From Actinomycetes bacterium (GTDB taxonomy: Bacteria > Actinomycetota > Acidimicrobiia > Acidimicrobiales > Palsa-688): a stretch of 7,959 nucleotides of DNA. The notes beneath the pieces are model-generated. The model ran no database searches and was not told the DNA's origin. It saw nothing but the letters and a program-made list of their open reading frames with translations. This document shows, piece by piece, positions 1 to 4,628 of this stretch; the stretch's first letter is position 1, and each line of letters starts with the position of its first letter. Made by a program: the position numbers and the translations under genes. The stretch is from NCBI GenBank assembly GCA_021827225.1, contig JAKAXG010000179.1, forward strand, positions 1 to 7,959, in the 5' to 3' direction.

Positions 1-1
1 G

Positions 2-949
2 GCGCGCGACGAGGAGTTCAGGAAGGTCGCTGAGGACCTGCGGGCGCTCGGCCGCTCACTGGCCCGGGATTTCTGGCAGGCCGCCGACCAGGCCAGGCGG
101 TCCGGGCGGCCGCCGTCCCACGTCATCCGCCACGGCCTGCGCCAGATGGCCGGCGAGGCCCGCCGGGGACTGCTCGGTGACCACTGGAGAGGGTGGAACG
201 GCCACCCGGGGTGGGGGCCGCCCGGCCGCCGCCCCCCGGGCCGCCCCGGCTCCTGGCGGGGATGGGGACCACCCGCCAGCGTCGCACCGCCGAGCCGCCC
301 CCGCCGCGCTGAACGCCCGGCCCGTCCCCCGGTCCGGCGCCGCTGGGACGCCAGCACCCTGCTCGGCATCCTGGTCGTGCTTTTCGGGACGGCCTGGCTG
401 CTCGGCGCCCTGCACGCCGTTCGGGTGCCGCTCGAAGGGGTCGTGGCCGCCGGCCTGATGCTGCTCGGGGCGGCGGTGATCATCACCGCCCGCACCGACT
501 GGAGCCTCAGCCGGCGCTCATGGCCCCTGTGGGTGGGGGCCGGTCTGATAGTGGTGCTGGTCGCCTCATCGAGCACCCTGGGCATCGCCGGCACCCTCGA
601 GCACGTGCAGTTCGGCACCATGGACCGCACGGCCTCCTCCGGCCAGACCATCCACGGTGGGTTCGGCCAGCTCACCGTCAACGCCCGGGGTCTCGAGCCC
701 GGCGCCACGCTGAAAGTCGTGAGCGCGGGCGGCGAGACCGCCATCGAGACTCCACCCGGGATCCCGGTGGACGTGCACGCCCGGGTCCTGGCCGGCCGGA
801 TCTGCGTAGACGGGTCTCCCCGGGCCCAGGGCCTGGAAGCCTCCGTCAACTCCCTGTTCGGTTCCGGACCGACCCGGCCCGTTACCCTGACCGTCCGCCA
901 GATGGCAGGGACCGTGATCATCGACGGTGGCGGATGCAGCCGGCCGTGA
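2..949 (+). CDS. LiaF/PspC-like membrane protein, 5'-truncated by window edge
   Basis: The reading frame is open from base 2, so the true start lies left of the window; 315 residues are visible. The first 50 or so form a charged helix-like segment, followed by a Gly/Pro/Arg/Trp-rich linker (visible residues about 60-115). Three hydrophobic segments follow at about 118-140, 145-161 and 174-192. The last 115 residues are a soluble beta-rich domain with repeated short strands (TIHGGFGQLTVNA, ATLKVVSAGGETAIE, VTLTVRQMAGTVII), the pattern of the LiaF C-terminal/DUF4097 'toast-rack' domain. In Firmicutes, LiaF is a membrane inhibitor of the LiaS kinase in envelope stress sensing, and in actinobacteria PspC/LiaF-like proteins often sit beside NarL-type two-component genes, as here. 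Its stop overlaps or lies just inside the start region of the kinase gene, so the two are co-translated. The family call rests on topology, strand pattern and context. An internal ATG at 146 is not the true start, because coding continues upstream of it. Confidence 0.8.
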   Translation, partial: ARDEEFRKVAEDLRALGRSLARDFWQAADQARRSGRPPSHVIRHGLRQMAGEARRGLLGDHWRGWNGHPGWGPPGRRPPGRPGSWRGWGPPASVAPPSRPRRAERPARPPVRRRWDASTLLGILVVLFGTAWLLGALHAVRVPLEGVVAAGLMLLGAAVIITARTDWSLSRRSWPLWVGAGLIVVLVASSSTLGIAGTLEHVQFGTMDRTASSGQTIHGGFGQLTVNARGLEPGATLKVVSAGGETAIETPPGIPVDVHARVLAGRICVDGSPRAQGLEASVNSLFGSGPTRPVTLTVRQMAGTVIIDGGGCSRP

Positions 950-1860
950 GCCCGCCTGTGGCCACCTACCAGTACCGGACGTCGAGGGTGGCGCTCGGCA
1001 CCTTTTTCCTGCTGATCGGCGCGGCGTTCCTTCTCGACAGCGCCGGCGTGTTCCGGGTGACGGCGGCTCTGTTCTGGCCGCTGCTGGTGATATCCCTGGG
1101 AGTGGGGCTGCTGATCCACCGGGCCCGCCGGCTGCTGGTCGAGGAGGATCGCAGCGCCCAGCTGGCCGTCGCCGAGGAGCGGGTCCGTATCGCCAGGGAA
1201 CTGCACGACATCGTGGCCCACGGGGTGTCCCTGATGACCATCCAGATAGCGGCAGCCAGGCGGGTGGCGGGCCGGAACCCCGGCTCGGCCGCCGAGTCGC
1301 TCGAGGCAGCCGAGGAGACGGGCCGCCAGACCCTCAGCGAGCTGGAGGGGATGCTCGCCGTCCTGCGGGGCGCCGACGCCTCCATCGGTGCCGCCGCCGG
1401 CAACACCTCCGCTCCCGGGACCAGACCGGGCGCCGGTCCGTTCTCCCGCTCGCCGCTGCCCCGCATCGCCGATCTGGAGGCCCTGGTGGAAGCGGTCCGC
1501 CAGACCGGCAGGCCGGTCCGCTACCAGGTGCTCGGCGAGGCCCCGGCCGTCCCGGCCAGCGTCGAGATGACCGTCTTCCGGGTGGTGCAGGAGGCGCTGA
1601 CCAACGCCGTGCGCTACGCCGGCGACTCCCCCATCGACATCCAGGTCATCTTCTCCCCCACCGCCATCACCGTCTTCGTCGACGACGACGGCCCGGGTGG
1701 CTCCGGGCCGACCCGCCCGGCCGGCTCGGGGCACGGGCTGGTCGGCATGCAGGAGCGCCTGGCGGCGGTGGGCGGCACCCTCGAAGCGGGGCCCCGCCGG
1801 CCCGGGCCGGGATGGCGGGTCTACGCCACCATCCCGGTGATCCTGCTCGACGTGGCCTGA
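934..1860 (+). CDS. Sensor histidine kinase, NarL/LiaS family (HisKA_3 + HATPase_c)
   Basis: A 308-residue membrane histidine kinase that would autophosphorylate and pass phosphate to the regulator encoded next. Two hydrophobic segments (about 19-35 and 44-62) are joined by a very short loop, so there is almost no extracytoplasmic sensor domain. A coiled linker (63-85) leads to the HisKA_3 motif RIARELHDIVAHGVS with phospho-acceptor His91. The ATPase domain has the N box (FRVVQEALTNAVRYA), a G1 box (VDDDGPGG) and a G2 box (GHGLVGMQERLAAVGG). A Pro/Gly/Ala-rich linker (about 150-180) separates dimerisation and ATPase domains. The ATG at 934 is chosen; GTG 946, which makes a 4-base GTGA overlap with the upstream stop, and GTG 958 are alternatives, and the ribosome binding site is weak for all of them. 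The frame is open far upstream, but that part is a shadow of the preceding gene. The lack of a sensor domain fits intramembrane sensing with the LiaF-like neighbour as partner. Confidence 0.93.
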   Translation: MQPAVSPPVATYQYRTSRVALGTFFLLIGAAFLLDSAGVFRVTAALFWPLLVISLGVGLLIHRARRLLVEEDRSAQLAVAEERVRIARELHDIVAHGVSLMTIQIAAARRVAGRNPGSAAESLEAAEETGRQTLSELEGMLAVLRGADASIGAAAGNTSAPGTRPGAGPFSRSPLPRIADLEALVEAVRQTGRPVRYQVLGEAPAVPASVEMTVFRVVQEALTNAVRYAGDSPIDIQVIFSPTAITVFVDDDGPGGSGPTRPAGSGHGLVGMQERLAAVGGTLEAGPRRPGPGWRVYATIPVILLDVA

Positions 1861-1921
1861 CCGCCTCGCCGCCCGCGCCCTCAGTGAGCGGCCGGCGCGG
1901 CGCAGCGGCCACACTGTTCGG

Positions 1922-2596
1922 GTGATCCGCCTGCTGATCGCCGACGACGAGACCATGGTCCGGCGGGGCCTGCGGCTGGTGCTCGAAGCCGAGGACGACC
2001 TGGAGGTCGTGGGTGAGGCGGCCGACGGGATCGAAGCGGTCGAGGAGGCCAGCCGGCTGCGCCCCGACGTGGTGCTGATGGACGTGCGGATGCCCCGCAT
2101 GGACGGGGTCGAGGCGTGCCGGCTCCTGACCGCCGACAGCCCCACCAAGGTGGTGATCCTCACCACATTCGACCTCGACGAGCATCTCTTCGCCGCGGTG
2201 CGAGCGGGTGCCAGCGGGTTCCTGCTCAAGGCGTCCCGGCCAGAGGACCTGGTGTCGGCCATCCGGGCCGCCCATGCAGGCAACGCCCTCGTCGAGCCCC
2301 GCATGACCAAGCGCCTGCTGGAGGAGTTCGCCCGGTCCCCCGGCCAGCACTCCGCCCCCGGGGCCGTCCCGGAGCGTTTCGCCGAATTGACCGACCGCGA
2401 GATAGACGTGCTGCGCGAGGTGGTCCGGGGGGCCAGCAACGCCGAGATAGGCGAGCGGCTGTACATCAGCGAGACCACCGTGAAGACCCATGTGAACCAC
2501 ATCCTGTCCAAGCTCGGGGTGCGGGACCGGATCCAGGCCGTGGTGCTCGCCTACGACGAGGGGCTGGTAGAGCCGGGCCGGGGACCGGCGGCCTGA
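1922..2596 (+). CDS. Response regulator, NarL/LuxR (LiaR-like) family
   Basis: A 224-residue DNA-binding response regulator and the likely partner of the kinase upstream. Residues 1-120 are a receiver domain: acidic pair Asp8/Asp9, phospho-acceptor Asp54 in LMDVRMPRMDG, switch Thr82 in VVILTTFDLDEH, and invariant Lys103 in GFLLKAS. A linker of about 35 residues leads to a LuxR-type helix-turn-helix (about 155-215) with LTDREIDVLREVVRG and the recognition-helix region ISETTVKTHVNHILSKL. Length and domain order are standard for the family. The start is GTG at 1922, since VIRLLIADDE is the usual receiver N terminus. No Shine-Dalgarno is visible, and 61 bases separate it from the kinase stop. The sequence CACACT lies 6 bases before the GTG and could be a poor -10 giving a leaderless message, but read-through from the kinase gene is equally possible. 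Targets cannot be read from the sequence; the small membrane protein gene downstream is a candidate. Confidence 0.96.
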   Translation: MIRLLIADDETMVRRGLRLVLEAEDDLEVVGEAADGIEAVEEASRLRPDVVLMDVRMPRMDGVEACRLLTADSPTKVVILTTFDLDEHLFAAVRAGASGFLLKASRPEDLVSAIRAAHAGNALVEPRMTKRLLEEFARSPGQHSAPGAVPERFAELTDREIDVLREVVRGASNAEIGERLYISETTVKTHVNHILSKLGVRDRIQAVVLAYDEGLVEPGRGPAA

Positions 2597-2716
2597 GCGA
2601 CCGGGGTGAGGGCCCCGGTTTCCGGGACGGGAAGGGCGGGGGGCGCGGCGCGGATCCCCCTCGGGGAGGATGGCGAAATCCGCCGCGCGGACGATGCCGG
2701 CCGAAGCATGGCGCCT

Positions 2717-2722
2717 TACCGT
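2717..2722 (+). promoter_or_regulatory. Possible -10 box for the small membrane protein gene
   Basis: TACCGT matches the TANNNT pattern of actinobacterial -10 boxes and lies 10 bases before the AAGGAGG ribosome binding site of the next gene. No recognisable -35 element is present upstream. The 146-base gap after the regulator gene otherwise holds only short GC-rich hairpins. An activator-dependent promoter would fit a gene controlled by the adjacent regulator, but this is inference from one short match. Confidence 0.3.
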
Positions 2723-2742
2723 GGGACCGGCAAGGAGGAACC

Positions 2743-3018
2743 ATGTACAACTTCCCGTACGAGCCCCCCGCCGGCTCCGCACACCCTCCCGGGGCAGCTC
2801 CGCAGAGCGGTCCTCAACGCCCCAGCCTGCTCCGAATGGTGGTGGCCGCGGTGCTCATCGGCATGGTGGCGTCGTTCATGTTCGGCTCCGCCCTCTGGGC
2901 GGTGGGCCTCGTGTTCCATCTGATCGGCTTCGTGATCCGGCTGGCCATTCTGGCCGCGATAGCCGGTTTCATCTGGCGCCGGGTGGTGCACCGCCACACC
3001 GGCCGCGGCCGGATATGA
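2743..3018 (+). CDS. Small two-helix membrane protein, possible output of the adjacent two-component system
   Basis: A 91-residue protein that I do not recognise as a named family. Residues 1-27 are Pro/Gly/Ala-rich and probably cytoplasmic. Two hydrophobic helices follow (about 29-50 and 52-78), closed by a basic tail (WRRVVHRHTGRGR), as expected of a small integral membrane protein. The ATG at 2743 is preceded by a near-perfect ribosome binding site, AAGGAGG at 2732-2738, spaced 4 bases, so this start is firm. The frame is open upstream, but that is a shadow of the regulator gene. Position directly after a LiaFSR-like cassette, with its own leader, recalls small membrane effectors such as LiaI that are induced by LiaR in Firmicutes; no sequence similarity to LiaI is claimed. 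Confidence 0.8.
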   Translation: MYNFPYEPPAGSAHPPGAAPQSGPQRPSLLRMVVAAVLIGMVASFMFGSALWAVGLVFHLIGFVIRLAILAAIAGFIWRRVVHRHTGRGRI

Positions 3019-3021
3019 CCC

Positions 3022-3051
3022 TTGACACGTCCGGTCGTGCGGGTCTTCAAT
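3022..3051 (+). promoter_or_regulatory. Sigma70-like promoter (TTGACA-N18-TTCAAT)
   Basis: A perfect -35 hexamer TTGACA at 3022-3027 and a -10-like TTCAAT (4 of 6 matches to TATAAT) at 3046-3051 are separated by 18 bases. It begins 3 bases after the stop of the small membrane protein gene and predicts a transcript starting near 3058. A perfect TTGACA is unusual in such GC-rich DNA. The predicted transcript would carry the inverted repeat, the strong ribosome binding site and the mini-ORF described separately, and could continue into the gene at 3438. Confidence 0.55.
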
Positions 3052-3071
3052 TGGAGGCGATCGACGGAGAC

Positions 3072-3087
3072 GTCGGGGTTCCCCGAC
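3072..3087. repeat. 16-bp inverted repeat (7-bp perfect arms) downstream of the promoter
   Basis: GTCGGGG-TT-CCCCGAC is a perfect 7-bp dyad around a 2-base centre. It starts about 14 bases after the predicted transcription start and ends 9 bases before the Shine-Dalgarno at 3096-3104. In RNA it would form a 6-bp stem closed by a GUUC tetraloop. It could be an operator for a dimeric regulator or a leader hairpin affecting translation. The sequence alone does not decide between these. Confidence 0.5.
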
Positions 3088-3108
3088 TGGCACGGAAAGG
3101 AGGGCACT

Positions 3109-3156
3109 GTGGCAACACGGAGCTCGTCCGAGGAGGACGGTCCGCCCCGCTGGTGA
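3109..3156 (+). CDS. 15-codon mini-ORF with the strongest ribosome binding site in the window (leader peptide candidate)
   Basis: GTG at 3109 is preceded by AAAGGAGGG (3096-3104) with 5 bases between, an almost ideal Shine-Dalgarno. The ORF encodes MATRSSSEEDGPPRW and stops at TGA 3154-3156. Its codons end mostly in G or C, as in neighbouring real genes. The stop overlaps another GTG by GTGA (a 12-codon ORF at 3153-3191, preceded by no separate signal), whose stop overlaps a CTG at 3188 that opens a 78-codon frame ending at 3424 and has AGGAGAGG (3172-3179) 8 bases upstream. The peptide shows no run of a single amino acid typical of a classical attenuator. Alternatives are a regulatory upstream ORF, the start of a recoded (+1 frameshifted) gene, or the remnant of a decayed gene. 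Translation initiation here looks probable; the function is unknown. Confidence 0.45.
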   Translation: MATRSSSEEDGPPRW

Positions 3157-3310
3157 GGGGCCCCGCCCGCCAGGAGAGGGTTGGGCCCTGACCGAGATCG
3201 TCGTGGTGGCGGCGCAGATGGCCGGCCCTATGGCCGGGTCGCGTTGCGGCGTGATCCGGGACGAGGCGGTCCCACTGAGAACAGCGTTTCAGACACCTAC
3301 GGCGATCGGT

Positions 3311-3359
3311 CCGGCCGGCACAGGAGAGGTTCCCGACGGGGCTTTCCTGTGCCGGCTGG
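3311..3359. repeat. Long stem-loop, 18-bp stem with a 13-base loop
   Basis: The left arm 3311-3328 and right arm 3342-3359 pair over 18 positions with two G-U wobbles when read as plus-strand RNA. The core is a perfect 12-bp match (GCCGGCACAGGA against TCCTGTGCCGGC). The 13-base loop itself contains a CCC-GAC-GGG mini-hairpin. No T-run follows, so it is not a standard intrinsic terminator. It lies about 80 bases before the GTG of the next gene and could be a leader RNA structure, a transcript-end stabiliser or the binding site of a dimeric protein. Confidence 0.6.
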
Positions 3360-3437
3360 CGCGTCTGGGGGCCGGCGCCGTCTGGCGCACGGTGGCCGCA
3401 TGGCCGGTAGCGCCGCCGGCATGAGAAGCTGGGATGT

Positions 3438-4103
3438 GTGAGTGAGCTGCCCGATCCGTGGGACACACCCGATGGGCGCTCGTCGGAGGTCGGCCTGGCT
3501 CCCCGGTCGGCGTCGCTGGACCGGCGGAGGCCGCGGGGTCTGGAGCTCACCCCCGAGGAGAAGATCGCCCGCCGGCGCAACCGGAGATGGATGCTGTTCG
3601 TGGCCGTGCCGTCCATCGCGGTCCTGCTGGTGGCGCTCCTCGTTTCGGGCCAGTCGGCCAAGCAGCAACCCAGCGGCCCGTCCATCACCGCCCCCACCGG
3701 CTACCAGGTCCACAAGGACGGCTACTTCTCCTACGTGGTCCCGACGCAGTGGTCCACCAACGGGGAGTTCACCGACAGCACCGGCGATGTCGACACCTCC
3801 GGCCTGAGCGGCTGGGCCGCCGAGCACATCGGGTACCGGACCAGGCCGCCGGTGATCGGAGAACCCCGGCCGGCCTCGCTCGAGGCGTTCGGCATGCCCC
3901 AGCCCGAGCCCTACCAGTTGACCGGCGGCCACCCGGTCGCCGTCCCAGGGGCGGCGGTGGCCTTCTCCTACACCATGACCCGGCGGGGTTTCGAAGCGAC
4001 CGTCATCGACGCCTGGACGAGCAGGTACGACGTGGAGATCTGGCTGGTGGTGCACGCTCCCAGCGCCGTCACCTCGCAGATCATCCGGTCCCTGACGGCC
4101 TGA
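3438..4103 (+). CDS. Single-pass membrane-anchored protein with PsbP/Mog1/LpqN-like extracytoplasmic domain
   Basis: A 221-residue protein. Residues 1-50 are hydrophilic with a very basic stretch just before the membrane (RRRNRR), residues 51-69 form one transmembrane helix, and 72-221 would lie outside the cytoplasm (N-in topology by the positive-inside rule). The outer domain begins with a Tyr/Trp strand pair (GYFSYVVPTQWS) and ends in VTSQIIRSLTA, the layout of the PsbP/Mog1/DUF1795/LpqN fold, in which a strand with 'PxxW' opens the domain and a final amphipathic helix closes it. This assignment is a guess at fold level. It has no cysteines and no visible catalytic motif. The start is GTG at 3438; the ribosome binding site is weak (GGGA at 3431-3434). 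It follows the signal-rich leader region at 3019-3437 and converges with the minus-strand gene ending at 4152. Confidence 0.8.
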   Translation: MSELPDPWDTPDGRSSEVGLAPRSASLDRRRPRGLELTPEEKIARRRNRRWMLFVAVPSIAVLLVALLVSGQSAKQQPSGPSITAPTGYQVHKDGYFSYVVPTQWSTNGEFTDSTGDVDTSGLSGWAAEHIGYRTRPPVIGEPRPASLEAFGMPQPEPYQLTGGHPVAVPGAAVAFSYTMTRRGFEATVIDAWTSRYDVEIWLVVHAPSAVTSQIIRSLTA

Positions 4104-4131
4104 TCAGGCCGGGCCGGCGGTGAGGGCCCGG
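4096..4131. terminator. Palindrome and stem-loop between convergent genes, possible bidirectional terminator
   Basis: CGGCCTGATCAGGCCG (4096-4111) is a perfect 16-bp palindrome that contains the TGA stop of the plus-strand gene. It overlaps a second potential stem, CCGGGCC (4109-4115) with GGCCCGG (4125-4131). It occupies the 48-base gap where plus- and minus-strand transcription meet. There is no T-tract on either side, so termination, if it occurs, would be of the U-less hairpin kind proposed for actinobacteria. Confidence 0.4.
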
Positions 4132-4151
4132 GTGGCCCGGACCCTGCCCGG

Positions 4152-4628
4152 TCAGTCGGAGCCGCGCAGGCGGGGCCACTCGATCCGGCACCACGACACC
4201 CGGTGACAGGACGGGCAGCGCATGAGGCGGGGCCAGGGCCGGGTCGGCAGCCAGAGCGACGGGACCAGCGACAGTCCGAGGCCCACCAGCGACATCGGCG
4301 TGCGGTTGAGACACGTGCGGCACTCGACCACCACGGTGGTGATCCCGGCACGGATCTCCTCGCCGTCCGCACCCGCCCCGGCGGTCCGGGTAGGGCCCGT
4401 GGCGGCTCGAGGCCCAACGCCGGAGAAAAGGGCCCTCCGGCCACTGGGTTCCTCGGATGGGCCACCACCGCCAGGGCCGGGCGGAGCCGGCGGGCGGTCC
4501 ACGACGTCGTCGTCGCCCCGGCCGCCACCGTCGCCGGTAGCCAGCCCGGGGTCGTAGGGTCCGGAGAACAGAGCCCGCCGACCCGGCCTGGACCCCGGAG
4601 ACGGCGGGTCGCCGCTCTGGCCGGTCAC
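4152..4628 (-). CDS. Disordered protein with two GRRALFSG motifs and a C-terminal zinc-ribbon-like domain, coupled to ParA
   Basis: A 158-residue protein that I do not recognise. Its GTG start overlaps the ParA stop by GTGA (4625-4628), so translation is coupled to the ATPase gene; the same frame is open further upstream, but only as a shadow of that gene. Residues 1-90 are rich in Pro, Gly, Asp and Arg and probably disordered. They carry the octapeptide GRRALFSG twice, at 16-23 and 63-70, about 40 linker residues apart. Residues 92-158 look folded: CRTC (Cys103, Cys106) and CPSC (Cys138, Cys141) are spaced 31 residues apart around a hydrophobic, Trp-rich segment (SLVGLGLSLVPSLWLP), with a further Cys147. 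Four cysteines in two CxxC pairs suggest one bound zinc. The hydrophobic segment could alternatively be membrane-associated. The repeated motif looks like a short docking peptide, and ParA is the obvious candidate partner, but that is inference. Confidence 0.8.
   Translation of the reverse strand: MTGQSGDPPSPGSRPGRRALFSGPYDPGLATGDGGGRGDDDVVDRPPAPPGPGGGGPSEEPSGRRALFSGVGPRAATGPTRTAGAGADGEEIRAGITTVVVECRTCLNRTPMSLVGLGLSLVPSLWLPTRPWPRLMRCPSCHRVSWCRIEWPRLRGSD

Larger units (their letters stand above)
3019..3437. other. Long intergenic/leader region with no confident conventional gene
   Basis: These 419 bases separate the small membrane protein gene from the membrane-anchored protein gene. They hold the promoter at 3022, the inverted repeat at 3072, the mini-ORF at 3109, a CTG- or GTG-started frame (3188/3203-3424) and a long stem-loop at 3311. 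The frame at 3188-3424 has GC-ending codons for about its first 29 codons, then its codon use decays. Frame 1 from 3157 to 3441 is also open and ends in a GTGA overlap with the next gene, but only about two thirds of its codons end in G or C, so it is probably not coding. I looked for tRNA, tmRNA, RNase P RNA and the common riboswitch cores on both strands and found no match. Confidence 0.6.

Noticed and set aside
520..933. Upstream in-frame extension of the histidine kinase frame
   Set aside because: It lies wholly inside the LiaF-like gene in another frame and its translation is Arg/Pro/Gly-rich low complexity typical of a GC-rich shadow.
2614..2626. CCCGG-TTT-CCGGG hairpin after the response regulator gene as an intrinsic terminator
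   Set aside because: The stem is only 5 bp with no U-tract, and similar hairpins arise readily in such GC-rich DNA.
1667..2782. Long minus-strand ORF of 371 codons
   Set aside because: It is antisense to the kinase end and the whole response regulator; its translation is a GC-driven shadow rich in Pro, Gly, His and Arg.
3218..3407. Three copies of ATGGCCGG as a repeat family
   Set aside because: It is a short GC-rich octamer with irregular spacing, expected by chance at this base composition.
3203..3424. GTG-started ORF of 73 codons as an independent gene
   Set aside because: The GTG has no ribosome binding site at proper distance and codon quality decays where the long stem-loop lies; kept only as part of the leader-region finding.
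3019..3437. RNase P RNA, tmRNA or a known riboswitch in the leader region
   Set aside because: The size suited RNase P, but GAGGAAAGTCC and its complement are absent (GGCTTTCCTG at 3340-3349 is only a partial match), there is no tRNA-like CCA end, and no cobalamin, TPP, SAM or c-di-GMP core was found.
3181..3441. Frame opening at TTG 3181 and ending in a GTGA overlap with the gene at 3438
   Set aside because: The overlap is attractive, but only about two thirds of codons end in G or C, the product is Arg/Gly-rich without pattern, and the TTG directly abuts the AGGAGAGGG with no spacing.
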